Shown: piece by piece, positions 17,805 to 26,600 of the stretch
Layout of the letters: the number at the start of each line of letters is the position of its first letter
Position numbering within the stretch: the stretch's first letter is position 1
NCBI GenBank assembly: GCA_032095175.1
Contig: DAMCZI010000010.1
Location: 60,901 to 124,900, forward strand
DNA length: 64,000 bases
From: DAMCZI01 sp032095175
Lineage (GTDB): Bacteria; Bacillota; Clostridia; Clostridiales; Caloramatoraceae
Direction of reading: 5' to 3'
Notes under the pieces: generated by a model
Seen by the model: the letters and a program-made list of their open reading frames with translations, nothing else
What the model was told of the DNA's origin: nothing
Databases searched by the model: none
Position numbers and translations under genes: made by a program

Positions 17805-19133
17805 ATGAATAAGTTAAACAATTTTCTTGAAGAGAAGGTAATGCCTGTTGCAGGGAGACTTGCTTGTCAAAAGCATCTTCAGGCAATAAGAGATGGTCTT
17901 GCGCTTGGAATGCCATTATTAATAATTGGTTCAATATTTTTAATTATTGCTTGCTTACCTATTCCAGGCTATAAGGAATTTATGACAGGAATATTCGGAG
18001 CAGGATGGAAAGGAAAGATATTATATCCTGTTTCAGCAACATTTGATGTCATGGCTATTTTCGCAAGCTTTGGTATTGCATATCGTCTTGCAGAAAAATA
18101 TAATGTGGATGCATTATCTGCAGGAGCAATTTCATTTGCTTCATTTTTAATAGTAACACCATTAAGAATACCATTTACTCCTGATGGAATGAAAGAGGTA
18201 TTCATGGTTGATGGTATACCAATGAACTTCATGGGAAGTGAAGGACTTTTTGTTGCAATGGTTGTAGCAATTATATCAACTGAAATATATAGAAAGTTAA
18301 TTCAAAAGAATATTGTAATAAATATGCCGGATGGAGTTCCACCAGCTGTTTCTAAGTCATTTACAGCTCTAATCCCTGCTGGAATTATAATGGTTCTAAT
18401 GTTGGTATTAAGAATTGGAATTGAAAATACTTCATTTGGAAATATACATAACATAATAACACAATTACTTAATGCACCATTAAGTAAGCTAGGCGGAAGT
18501 CTTGGAGGGGCAATAATTTCAACATTCCTTATTGGTTTGTTCTGGACAACAGGTATACATGGTATGTCGGTTGTTGGTGCAGTAATGAGTCCTATTTGGT
18601 TAACTCTTATGGATCAAAATAGAATAGCATACATGGCTAATGCAAATGCACAACTACCAAACATTGTTACTTCACAATTCTTTACGCTTTGGGTTTTCCT
18701 TGGAGGCTCAGGAGCAACTCTTGCACTTACAATATTGTTAGCATTTAGAGCAAAAAGTAAGCAGCTAAAGAGTTTGGGCAAGCTATCGTTTGGAGCAGCA
18801 ATATTTAATATTAATGAGCCAATTGTATTTGGTACACCTATAGTTATGAATCCTATGTTAATGATACCATTTATTTTTGTTCCAGTAGTAACAACTCTTA
18901 CTACATATTTATCAATGCAGATGGGGCTTGTTGGAAGACCATGTGGTATATCAGTACCATGGACAACCCCGATTATAATAAGTGGATATCTTGCATCTGG
19001 AGGGAAAATATCTGGAGCAGTTATACAGATTATTAATTTATTGTTATCATTAGCGATATATTACCCGTTCTTCCGCATGTGGGATAAAAAGAAAGCTGAA
19101 GAAGAAAAAGCAATAGAAGGAATTGCAGAATAA
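17805..19133 (+). CDS. PTS lactose/cellobiose/chitobiose family IIC permease
   Basis: The 442-residue integral membrane protein carries the EIIC fold of the CelB/ChbC family, including H-L-Q-A-I-R-D-G near the start, F-W-T-T-G-I-H-G in the middle and I-N-E-P-I-V-F-G-T-P, the substrate-binding motif with its conserved Glu. ATG 17805 is chosen over GTG 17796, which lies inside the GAGGTG ribosome site. It follows IIB by 11 bp. The repeat at 19194 separates it from the deacetylase. Confidence 0.93.
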   Translation: MNKLNNFLEEKVMPVAGRLACQKHLQAIRDGLALGMPLLIIGSIFLIIACLPIPGYKEFMTGIFGAGWKGKILYPVSATFDVMAIFASFGIAYRLAEKYNVDALSAGAISFASFLIVTPLRIPFTPDGMKEVFMVDGIPMNFMGSEGLFVAMVVAIISTEIYRKLIQKNIVINMPDGVPPAVSKSFTALIPAGIIMVLMLVLRIGIENTSFGNIHNIITQLLNAPLSKLGGSLGGAIISTFLIGLFWTTGIHGMSVVGAVMSPIWLTLMDQNRIAYMANANAQLPNIVTSQFFTLWVFLGGSGATLALTILLAFRAKSKQLKSLGKLSFGAAIFNINEPIVFGTPIVMNPMLMIPFIFVPVVTTLTTYLSMQMGLVGRPCGISVPWTTPIIISGYLASGGKISGAVIQIINLLLSLAIYYPFFRMWDKKKAEEEKAIEGIAE

Positions 19134-19150
19134 GTTATACTGGTTACATT

Positions 19151-19249
19151 AAAGATTTTATATTGGTACTATACAATATAATCTAAACAATATGATTTCG
19201 CATAAATGTTTAAAGCTGAAAAATGCAGAAGCATTTATGCGAAACATAA
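19151..19249 (+). repeat. Twin-hairpin repeat, copy 1 (degenerate)
   Basis: Hairpin 2 is intact: TTTCGCATAAATG and CATTTATGCGAAA pair over 13 bp (19196-19246). The loop differs from the other copies. The upstream half keeps only AAAGATTTTATATTGG-like remains of hairpin 1. It sits inside the PTS operon, between IIC and ChbG, so it must be read through or may set relative expression. Confidence 0.75.
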
Positions 19250-19273
19250 ACATATAAACAGCATTCAAAGGGG

Positions 19274-20020
19274 ATGATTACAATTAAACTTATAATTAAT
19301 GCTGATGATTTTGGGTATTCAAAAGCAGTTAATCTAGGAATATTGGAATGTTATAAAAATGGGGTTGTATCATCAACTACCTTGATGACAAACATGCCTG
19401 GTGCAGAGTATGCGTTTGAATTAATGAAGGAAAACCCTGGATTGGGTGTTGGAATTCATATGGTTCTTTCAGCAGGAAAACCAATTCGAGATGATGTATC
19501 ATCCCTTGTGGATGAAAATGGTAACTTCCGAAGAGGCGAGGACTTGCTTACCAATGCGAAAATTGAGGATGTTGAAAAGGAATTTGCAAGTCAGATGGAA
19601 AAATTCCTAGCATCTGGTTTTAAACCAACCCATATAGACAGTCATCACCATGTTCATAGAAATGAAAAGGTGTTACCTGTAGTTTTAAGATTGGCTAAGA
19701 AATATGATCTTCCTGTAAGGTTGACATCTGAGGATTCTTTGTGTAAAGATAACACTAGTATAAAAACCACAGACTTTTTTACAGGTAAATTTTACGGCGA
19801 TGGTTTATCAGAAGAAAGGCTTTTAGAGCTTATTGATGTTGATAAAAAATATGAAACCGTAGAAGTAATGTGCCATCCGGCATATGTAGATGATATTTTG
19901 TTATCAGGTAGTTCCTATAATATCCAGAGGATTAAGGAGTTTGCTATACTTACAAATCCAATTCTTAAGAAGGAATTTGAAAAGAGAGGCATAAAGTTAA
20001 TAAACTACAGAGATATATAG
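19274..20020 (+). CDS. chbG: ChbG/HpnK-type carbohydrate deacetylase (YdjC family)
   Basis: A 248-residue metal-dependent deacetylase with the family N-terminus K-L-I-I-N-A-D-D-F-G-Y-S (metal-binding Asp pair) and the T-H-I-D-S-H-H-H-V-H histidine motif. ChbG removes one acetyl group from chitobiose-phosphate or chitooligosaccharides so that the GH4 enzyme can act. Only one ATG (19274) is available, yet it directly abuts the GGGG ribosome site. An ATT at 19283 would give better spacing and put the start exactly at K-L-I-I-N-A-D-D-F-G, as in relatives. The true start is therefore uncertain. Confidence 0.88.
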   Translation: MITIKLIINADDFGYSKAVNLGILECYKNGVVSSTTLMTNMPGAEYAFELMKENPGLGVGIHMVLSAGKPIRDDVSSLVDENGNFRRGEDLLTNAKIEDVEKEFASQMEKFLASGFKPTHIDSHHHVHRNEKVLPVVLRLAKKYDLPVRLTSEDSLCKDNTSIKTTDFFTGKFYGDGLSEERLLELIDVDKKYETVEVMCHPAYVDDILLSGSSYNIQRIKEFAILTNPILKKEFEKRGIKLINYRDI

Positions 20021-20049
20021 TGCTATCTTTATGAAAGGATGACTTATAA

Positions 20050-20358
20050 ATGGATTATTCAGAAATAGTGATGAATATTATTATTCATAGCGGAAACGCA
20101 AGAAGTTATGCTATGGAGGCTATATCCTTTGCCAAAAAGGGTGAACTAGATAAGGCTAAAAAATCTCTTGAGGATAGCTCAAGTGAAATGAGTTTAGCCC
20201 ATAAAATTCAAACAGATTTGATTCAAAAAGAAGCAGGTGGACAAAAGACTGAAGTAACCTTGCTCATGGTTCATGCTCAGGACCATTTAATGAATGCACT
20301 GACTGTGAAAGATTTAGCCAGTGAAGTGGTAGATGTATACAGTAAATTATATAAATAA
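20050..20358 (+). CDS. PTS lactose/cellobiose/chitobiose family IIA subunit
   Basis: A 102-residue all-helical IIA protein. The active histidine is His75 in L-L-M-V-H-A-Q-D-H-L-M, the family signature. It takes phosphate from HPr and gives it to IIB. It lies 29 bp after the deacetylase and 14 bp before the GH4 enzyme, so IIA is separated from IIB-IIC by chbG, an order also seen in other chitobiose operons. Confidence 0.93.
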   Translation: MDYSEIVMNIIIHSGNARSYAMEAISFAKKGELDKAKKSLEDSSSEMSLAHKIQTDLIQKEAGGQKTEVTLLMVHAQDHLMNALTVKDLASEVVDVYSKLYK

Positions 20359-20372
20359 CAGGGGGTGCAATA

Positions 20373-21689
20373 ATGAAGGGATTAAAAATTGTTACAATTG
20401 GAGGGGGTTCCAGTTATACTCCAGAGCTTGTTGAAGGTTTTATTAAAAGATACAACGAGCTTCCTGTTAAGGAACTATGGCTTGTAGACATTAAGGATGG
20501 AGAAGAAAAGCTTAACATTGTAGGAAACCTTGCAAAGAGAATGGTTAAAAAGGCAGGAGTACCTATAGATATCCATCTTACACTCGATAGGAGAGAAGCT
20601 CTTAAGGATGCAGATTTCGTTACTACACAGATAAGAGTAGGAATGCTTGATGCAAGAGCAAAGGATGAAAGAATACCTCTAAAGTACAATGTACTTGGTC
20701 AGGAAACAAATGGACCAGGAGGAATGTTTAAAGCTTTACGTACAATACCAGTAATACTTGATATAACAAAGGATATGGCTGAGCTTTGTCCTAATGCTTG
20801 GCTGGTTAACTTCACCAACCCAGCAGGAATAGTAACAGAGGCTGTTCTTCGTTATGGAAAGATTAAGAGGGTTGTTGGTTTATGTAATGTTCCTGTTGGA
20901 ATGCAAAAGGGAATTGCAAAAATGCTAGAGGTTGATAGCAGTAGAGTTCGTGTTGATTTTGCAGGCCTTAACCATATGGTATTTGGACTTAATGTATATC
21001 TTGATGGAAATAAGGTTACTGATAAAGTAATTGATATGATGACAAATGATGACTCAAAAATAGGAGTAAGAAACATTACAACGATAGCCTGGGAAAAGGA
21101 TTTTATAAAGGCACTTGGAATTGTTCCATGCCCTTATCATAGATACTATTATCAGACTAGAAAAATGCTTGAAAAGGATTTGGAGAGTGCACAAAAGGAA
21201 GGTGTTCGTGCAGAGGTTGTAAAGAGAATTGAACATGAATTGTTTGAACTTTACAAGGATGAAAACCTTGCTATAAAGCCACCACAGCTTGAAAAGAGAG
21301 GTGGAGCTTACTACAGCGATGCTGCATGTAACCTTATAAACTCAATATATAATGATAAGTGTGATATACAACCAGTAAACACAAGAAATAATGGAGCAAT
21401 TGCAAGTATAGATAACGACTCAGCTGTAGAAGTTAGCTGTGTTATAACAAAGGAAGGACCAAGACCACTTGTTGTTGGAGACCTTCCAGTACCAGTAAGA
21501 GGATTGGTTCAGCAGATAAAATCCTTTGAACGTACAACAGTTGAAGCTGCAGTTACAGGAGATTATCAAAAGGCATTACTTGCAATGACTATAAATCCAT
21601 TAGTTCCATCAGATTCTGTAGCAAAGCAGATTCTAGATGAAATGCTGGAAGCACATAAAGATTATCTCCCACAATTTTTCAATAAGTAA
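20373..21689 (+). CDS. GH4 6-phospho-glycosidase (ChbF/CelF/LicH type)
   Basis: The 438-residue GH4 enzyme needs NAD+ and Mn2+ in this family. The NAD fold is G-G-G-S-S-Y-T-P-E at residues 10-18, N-F-T-N-P-A-G is at 146-152, and the Mn2+ ligands are Cys171 in G-L-C-N-V-P and His201. It hydrolyses 6-phospho-beta-glucosides or 6-phospho-chitobiose by an oxidation-elimination mechanism. With ChbG upstream and NagB downstream, monodeacetylated chitobiose-6-phosphate is the likely substrate; 6-phospho-cellobiose is an alternative. GGGGG lies before the ATG. Confidence 0.93.
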   Translation: MKGLKIVTIGGGSSYTPELVEGFIKRYNELPVKELWLVDIKDGEEKLNIVGNLAKRMVKKAGVPIDIHLTLDRREALKDADFVTTQIRVGMLDARAKDERIPLKYNVLGQETNGPGGMFKALRTIPVILDITKDMAELCPNAWLVNFTNPAGIVTEAVLRYGKIKRVVGLCNVPVGMQKGIAKMLEVDSSRVRVDFAGLNHMVFGLNVYLDGNKVTDKVIDMMTNDDSKIGVRNITTIAWEKDFIKALGIVPCPYHRYYYQTRKMLEKDLESAQKEGVRAEVVKRIEHELFELYKDENLAIKPPQLEKRGGAYYSDAACNLINSIYNDKCDIQPVNTRNNGAIASIDNDSAVEVSCVITKEGPRPLVVGDLPVPVRGLVQQIKSFERTTVEAAVTGDYQKALLAMTINPLVPSDSVAKQILDEMLEAHKDYLPQFFNK

Positions 21690-21706
21690 AAATTAACATG
21701 TTATAG

Positions 21707-21742
21707 ACAGGCTGATGTTATATACATACAGCCTGTTTTAAT
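21707..21742 (+). terminator. Terminator after the GH4 gene
   Basis: ACAGGCTG/CAGCCTGT arms with further weak pairing inside, then TTTTAATT. It would end most transcripts of the PTS operon before the HAD and NagB genes. Confidence 0.8.
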
Positions 21743-21787
21743 TAGTGAAATTTTTAAGATATAGCATACATAAAAGGAGTGAAGCTA

Positions 21788-22627
21788 TTGCAGTACAAGC
21801 TCTTGGCACTTGATTTGGATGGGACCCTTTTAAATTCAAGGGGATATATGACAGGCAATACAATAAGAACGATACGAAATGCCATAGATAATGGCTTAAA
21901 GGTAACCCTTGCAACAGGCAGACCATACGTTTTTGCAAAAGAAATTGCTAAAATCTTAAACATTGATGTTCCTCTTGTTTCCCATGATGGAGCATATGTT
22001 TGCGATGTAATAAGTAATAAACCAGTCTTTGTAAAAAGACTTGATAATACTATAACAAAAGACATCATTGAAATATTAATAGATAATGGTCTTGAGTTTA
22101 TGGTGCTGCATGAAGATTATGGTGTAACAAATGCAAGGTTTGGAATTAAAAGATTTTTAAGAGCTTTTTCAATAGGAAAGTTAAAACTTTTACTAGTTGA
22201 AAAATCCTATTACAGGATTATGAATAGTGAGGATATACTAAAATATGTTTGTGAAAGCAGGCTATCCCCGCCAAAATTGTTTGCATCTGGAGAGCATAAG
22301 AATATTGAAAAAGCAAAGATAGATATGGATAAAAAGCTTGGGAACAAGGTTAAGGTAACAATGTCTGCACAGGGGCTTGAGATACTTCCTGGAGGCGTTT
22401 CAAAGGCTGTTGGACTTGGGATATTGGCAGAAATTCTTGGAATAAATTCTGATGAGGTTGCGGCCATGGGTGACAGCATGAATGATCTGGAAATGCTTGA
22501 GTATGCCGGACTTGGTATAGCAATGGGTAATGCTTCAGAAAAAGTAAAAAAGCATGCAGCATTGGTTACAGATACAAATAATGAGGAAGGTGTAGCCAGA
22601 GCTATTGATAGATTTTTGATGAAATAA
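21788..22627 (+). CDS. Cof-type HAD-IIB sugar phosphatase
   Basis: A 279-residue Cof-like hydrolase: L-D-L-D-G-T-L-L (motif I), L-A-T-G-R-P (motif II), a C2B cap, then G-V-S-K-A-V-G-L and M-G-D-S-M-N-D-L-E-M-L (motif III). The family dephosphorylates sugar phosphates, often with relaxed specificity. TTG 21788 is preferred over GTG 21779 because AAAGGAG at 21773-21779 overlaps the GTG and is ideally spaced from the TTG. It lies between the chitobiose-type genes and nagB and may prevent build-up of phospho-sugars. Confidence 0.87.
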   Translation: MQYKLLALDLDGTLLNSRGYMTGNTIRTIRNAIDNGLKVTLATGRPYVFAKEIAKILNIDVPLVSHDGAYVCDVISNKPVFVKRLDNTITKDIIEILIDNGLEFMVLHEDYGVTNARFGIKRFLRAFSIGKLKLLLVEKSYYRIMNSEDILKYVCESRLSPPKLFASGEHKNIEKAKIDMDKKLGNKVKVTMSAQGLEILPGGVSKAVGLGILAEILGINSDEVAAMGDSMNDLEMLEYAGLGIAMGNASEKVKKHAALVTDTNNEEGVARAIDRFLMK

Positions 22628-22705
22628 CAGAATAAAAACTTATATATTGATTCATATTTTTATTGCAATATATATATTAAAATACTTAGTAATGAGGTGT
22701 TCTAT

Positions 22706-23431
22706 ATGAAGTTGATAATTACAGAGGATTATAATGAAATGAGTAAAAGAGCAGCAAATATAATCGCTGAACAAATAAATGAAAAACCCAATACTATACT
22801 CGGGCTTGCAACTGGAAGTACACCATTAGGTATGTACAAGGAATTGATAAGATTATATGAGGAAAAGAAAATAGATTATAAGGAAACAATGACATTTAAT
22901 CTTGATGAATACCATGGACTTTCACAGGAAAATAATCAAAGCTATCATTATTATATGATGGAGAATTTCTTTAAGCATATAAATATTTATTTTAGAAACA
23001 TAAACATACCTGATGGCAAAGCTATTGATATAGAAAAAAGTTCAAGGGAATATGAAAATAGAATTGAAAAGTCTAGCGGAATAGATATACAGGTTTTAGG
23101 GATAGGAAGAAATGGTCATATAGGCTTTAATGAACCTGGTGAAAAATTTGAATGGACAACCCATTTGGTTGAACTTGACAATGACACAATTGAAGCCAAT
23201 TCAAGGTTTTTTTCAAATCCTGATGAAGTTCCTAAAAAAGCAGTAAGCATGGGTATAAAAACTATTATGAATGCGAAAAAAATAATTCTTCTTGCCAGTG
23301 GAAAGGAAAAAGCAGATGCAATATTTAAATCAGTAAATGGGGAAATTACACCTGAAGTACCAGCATCAATACTTCAGCTTCATCCTGATGTAACATTAGT
23401 TATTGATAGAGAGGCAGCTGCAAGACTTTAA
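22706..23431 (+). CDS. nagB: Glucosamine-6-phosphate deaminase
   Basis: A 241-residue NagB with G-L-A-T-G-S-T-P-L-G for phosphate binding, N-L-D-E-Y-H-G with the catalytic Asp, and G-I-G-R-N-G-H-I-G-F-N-E-P-G for the ring-opening residues. It converts glucosamine-6-phosphate to fructose-6-phosphate and ammonia. ATG 22706 has GAGG nine bases upstream; GTG 22697 is too close. It completes the catabolic route started by the PTS, ChbG and GH4 genes. No nagA is nearby. Confidence 0.94.
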   Translation: MKLIITEDYNEMSKRAANIIAEQINEKPNTILGLATGSTPLGMYKELIRLYEEKKIDYKETMTFNLDEYHGLSQENNQSYHYYMMENFFKHINIYFRNINIPDGKAIDIEKSSREYENRIEKSSGIDIQVLGIGRNGHIGFNEPGEKFEWTTHLVELDNDTIEANSRFFSNPDEVPKKAVSMGIKTIMNAKKIILLASGKEKADAIFKSVNGEITPEVPASILQLHPDVTLVIDREAAARL

Positions 23432-23560
23432 TGGGAAGACTGCATTTTAAATGAAACAGTAATAAATTGAATTTTATGTATTTCAGAAGGAATACGATAT
23501 TAAAATAGGTGGTTCTATATCTATTATGATTATGGAGCTGCCTTCTTAATTTATTAACTA
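23432..23560. other. Intergenic DNA after nagB
   Basis: No ORF of note. A weak stem (AGGTGG/TGCCTT region, 23505-23545) may act as an inefficient terminator. With the repeat that follows, this makes a 333-bp stretch without genes before the LarA-like gene. Confidence 0.4.
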
Positions 23561-23680
23561 TATGTTTCACATAAATGATTCTACATTGCTTGATCCTAAA
23601 CATTTATACAAAATCCTATTCCTTGATTCATTAATCGTTCAATACCTTATTTAAAATCTTTAGTGCGATTAGTATATGTA
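23561..23680 (-). repeat. Twin-hairpin repeat, copy 2 (minus orientation)
   Basis: Read on the minus strand it has both hairpins in order. Hairpin 1 (AATCGCA...) is eroded. Hairpin 2 is TTTTGTATAAATG/CATTTATGTGAAA, in which three C-to-T changes against the consensus turn G-C pairs into G-U pairs. The loop AGCAATGTAGAAT is identical to copies 3-5. It has added an artificial N-terminal extension to the open frame of the LarA-like gene. Confidence 0.85.
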
Positions 23681-23764
23681 CAATTTTTATTTATGGGTTT
23701 ATTATTAAATATGTTATGCAAAAATAGACACAATAATATAAACTGCTGGAAAAGAGGTATTTAT

Positions 23765-25054
23765 ATGGCAAAAGTTAAGATGAAGTATGGACAAGAAAAG
23801 GTAGAAGTAGTAATTCTAGATGAAAATTTAATTAGGGTACTTGAAAGTAAAGCTGTAACAGAGGAAAAAGAGGAAGAAGAAATAATAAGGGAAGCTATAG
23901 AGAACCCTATAGGAAGTAAAAAATTAAGGGATACAGTTAAAAAGGGAGAAAAGGTGTGTATTGTTGTATCAGATATAACAAGAGCATGGCAGAGGATGAG
24001 TGTTTTTCTTCCGTACATAGTTGAGGAACTTGAGGAGGCAGGAGTTTTAGATGAAGATATATTGTTCATCTCAGCAACTGGTTCACATAGACCACAAAGT
24101 GAGGATGAACACAGAATCCTTTTAGGTGATAAGCTTTATAAGAGATTTAAGGTTATTGATCATATATCAACTAATGAAGAGGATCTAAAATATGTTGGAA
24201 CAACATCCTTTGGGACTCCAGTTCATATAAATAAACTTGCATTGGGATGTGATCATATAATTCTTACAGGAGCGATTATATATCATTTTCTTGCAGGATG
24301 GGGCGGAGGAAGAAAATCAATCCTTCCTGGAATAAGTGGATACAAAACAATAATGACAAACCATGCACTTTCACTAAGTCCTAATATAGGTGGAGGAACA
24401 AAGGAAAATGTTAAGAGCGGTATGATAGAAAATAATCCTGTTCACCTTGATATGATTGAGGCTGCAAAAATGGTTAAGCCATCCTTTATCTTTAATGTAA
24501 TAATGGGAAGCAATGGCAAGATAGGTGCAGCAGTTTGCGGAGACTATATAAAGGCATTTGAAAAAGGATGTGGTATGGTTGATGAAAATGATGGAGTTGA
24601 GATAGAAGAGTTGGCTGACATAGTTGTTGGTTCTGCCTGTGGTTATCCAAAGGATATAAATCTTTATCAGACCTCAAAGACTCTTTTAAATGTTAAAGAG
24701 GCAGTAAAAAAAGGAGGTACAATGATAATACTCAGTCAGTGTATTGAGAACTTTGGAAATCCTGAACTAGAGGATATGATGGTTAACTATGAGGATAACT
24801 CCCAAAGGGAAAAAATACTAAGAGAGAATTATTCCATATCCAAACATATTGCATATATTATGTGTGAAGCAGCGGTGGATTATAATATGATTCTTGTTTC
24901 AGAGATGGATCCAAAGCTTATGGAAAAATCTAATATAAAGGTTGTAAAGACTGTTGATGAAGCATTGGAAATGGCTTATAAGTTCAGTGGAAGAGATGCT
25001 AAGGTATATGTCCTTCCTAATGGAGCTAATACTTTACCGAAATATAAAGGTTAG
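23765..25054 (+). CDS. LarA-like nickel-pincer racemase/epimerase family protein
   Basis: A 429-residue protein of the lactate racemase (LarA, DUF2088) family. Landmarks are V-V-S-D-I-T-R-A, S-A-T-G-S-H-R-P, G-W-G-G-G-R-K-S-I-L-P-G with the conserved Lys that carries the nickel-pincer cofactor in LarA, and the late C-G-Y-P-K-D-I-N-L-Y-Q segment. No larB, larC or larE is adjacent, so the cofactor genes must lie elsewhere. The substrate may be lactate or another 2-hydroxyacid. ATG 23765 follows AAAGAGG; the open frame extends upstream only through the repeat element. Confidence 0.87.
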   Translation: MAKVKMKYGQEKVEVVILDENLIRVLESKAVTEEKEEEEIIREAIENPIGSKKLRDTVKKGEKVCIVVSDITRAWQRMSVFLPYIVEELEEAGVLDEDILFISATGSHRPQSEDEHRILLGDKLYKRFKVIDHISTNEEDLKYVGTTSFGTPVHINKLALGCDHIILTGAIIYHFLAGWGGGRKSILPGISGYKTIMTNHALSLSPNIGGGTKENVKSGMIENNPVHLDMIEAAKMVKPSFIFNVIMGSNGKIGAAVCGDYIKAFEKGCGMVDENDGVEIEELADIVVGSACGYPKDINLYQTSKTLLNVKEAVKKGGTMIILSQCIENFGNPELEDMMVNYEDNSQREKILRENYSISKHIAYIMCEAAVDYNMILVSEMDPKLMEKSNIKVVKTVDEALEMAYKFSGRDAKVYVLPNGANTLPKYKG

Positions 25055-25064
25055 TCAATAAAAG

Positions 25065-25153
25065 TTGACAAGCACTTGAGTTATGAGTTGTTTAGATAGT
25101 ATAGCCATTAAAAGCTATTTGACCATAAATAACTCCAGTGCTTGTCATTTTTT
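25065..25153 (+). repeat. GGCACTTGA-family palindrome, also a terminator
   Basis: Outer arms TGACAAGCACTTGAGTTAT and AATAACTCCAGTGCTTGTCA pair with one bulge, with about 40 nt between them, and T7 follows. It can terminate the LarA-like transcript. The same arm sequence recurs at 55653 and 56525. Confidence 0.8.
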
Positions 25154-25228
25154 TAGTGTGTTATAAATTTATCAATTAGTGTATAATGAATTTGTATTAT
25201 AAAAATTTTTTAGAGGTAAGTGTTTGCA

Positions 25229-25981
25229 ATGAAGACAAAAGAAGTAATGGAAATTGCACTTTTAGCAGGAGAAATACTGCTTATTAGTGGGGCAGAGGTA
25301 TACAGAGTAGAGGATACTATAAACAGGATAAGTAAAAGCTATAACGTTGATTGTGAATGCTTTGTTATGCCTGCGGGTATATTTATATCCAGCAATGGTG
25401 AGGGTGATGGCTTTGTTTCCTATGTAAAGAGAATAAAGGATAGGTCCACTGATTTACATAGAATCGAGCTTATAAACAGTTTTTCAAGAAAAATTAGTGA
25501 TAATCCCCTTCCATATAGTGAAGCTAAGAAGGAACTTGATAGGATTAAAAACAATCCCTATTTTAGCTTTCCATTAAGGCTTGCATCAGCAGCGGTTATA
25601 GCCTTTGTTTATACACTGCTCCTTAGGGGAAATCTAGTGGATGGAATAGTTGCTCTTTTTATAAGTACTTGCATTTATACATTCAAGGAGAAAACAAATA
25701 TTGGTGGGTTTCAATTTATACAACTGCTTATTTCTGGTATATTTGCAGGAGCTGTTGGTATAGGTCTAAAGAAGCTGATCCCAACATTAAATGTTGATGT
25801 TACCATAATTGGAGGTATAATGATACTTGTACCAGGTTTTGCGATTACAAATGGAATAAAGGATGCTCTTTTTGGAGATATTGTTTCAAGTCTTTCAAGG
25901 ATAGGTGAAGCTATCTATGTTGTAGTTGCTGTGGGAATTGGAGTGGCTATTATGTTATTACTTGGAACGAGATGGGTGTGA
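25229..25981 (+). CDS. ThrE-type exporter, N-terminal half (DUF1212/YjjP-like), copy 1
   Basis: The 250-residue protein has a soluble N-terminal part with A-E-V-Y-R-V-E-D-T and C-E-C-F-V-M-P-A-G-I-F, then about five membrane helices. These are the marks of the ThrE N-terminal domain, which with a separate small partner forms a threonine/serine or dicarboxylate exporter. ATG 25229 has GAGG upstream. The partner gene begins 4 bp after its stop. A close paralogue pair lies downstream at 26762-27953. Confidence 0.87.
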   Translation: MKTKEVMEIALLAGEILLISGAEVYRVEDTINRISKSYNVDCECFVMPAGIFISSNGEGDGFVSYVKRIKDRSTDLHRIELINSFSRKISDNPLPYSEAKKELDRIKNNPYFSFPLRLASAAVIAFVYTLLLRGNLVDGIVALFISTCIYTFKEKTNIGGFQFIQLLISGIFAGAVGIGLKKLIPTLNVDVTIIGGIMILVPGFAITNGIKDALFGDIVSSLSRIGEAIYVVVAVGIGVAIMLLLGTRWV

Positions 25982-25985
25982 TATT

Positions 25986-26402
25986 ATGAGAGATATAATA
26001 TTGTCTTTTTTGGGTGGATTTTTCCCGGGTGTTTTCTTTAATATAGACAGAAAAAACCTGTTTTGGGCAGGAGTAAGTGGAACAATAGGCTGGGAAGTAT
26101 TTAAGCTTTGTGGTAAGTCATCAGGAAGTACTGTGTTTGGAGCATTGATTGGAGCTTTCTGTGTTGGAGTGTATGGTGAAGCTCTGGCAAGGATAAGAAA
26201 ATCTCCTGCACTGGTATATACTATTCCAGGTATATTTCCTCTTGTGCCAGGAATAAATGCCTATAATACAGTTCTTGCTATAGTTGAAAAAAGAATATCA
26301 GATGCATATTACATGGGTATAGAAACCATTGGAATTGCAGGAGCAATAGCATTTGGAATAATGCTTGCTACCGCATTTTTTAAATTTGGTAAGAAACGTT
26401 AA
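25986..26402 (+). CDS. ThrE-type exporter, C-terminal half (DUF3815/YjjB-like), copy 1
   Basis: A 138-residue membrane protein with F-F-P-G-V-F-F-N-I-D-R, R-K-S-P-A and I-P-G-I-F-P-L-V-P-G, the typical ThrE C-terminal signature. It must work with the preceding gene. The true start is ATG 25986; an upstream ATG at 25926 would overlap the previous gene by 56 bp. Confidence 0.87.
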   Translation: MRDIILSFLGGFFPGVFFNIDRKNLFWAGVSGTIGWEVFKLCGKSSGSTVFGALIGAFCVGVYGEALARIRKSPALVYTIPGIFPLVPGINAYNTVLAIVEKRISDAYYMGIETIGIAGAIAFGIMLATAFFKFGKKR

Positions 26403-26411
26403 AGGGAATCT

Positions 26412-26452
26412 AAAGGTGATAAGCAATTGAACTCAATTGCTTATCACCTTTT
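26412..26452 (+). terminator. Terminator after exporter copy 1
   Basis: A 19-bp perfect stem AAAGGTGATAAGCAATTGA and its complement with a minimal loop, then TTT. It is symmetrical and can act on both strands. Confidence 0.88.
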
Positions 26453-26600
26453 TACTATTTATAAGAATTATCGAACTTTTGGAAATTAATGAACTTTTCT
26501 ATAGGAGAGCTTTTGATATATTTATCATTAATAAAGTGTTGTATAATTAATATAGCTTATTTGGCTAATATAATGTATATGTGCATATATAAATAATTGC

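Noticed and set aside
23663..23764. N-terminal extension of the LarA-like protein
   Set aside because: It begins in the repeat element; AAAGAGG and ATG 23765 match the family start.
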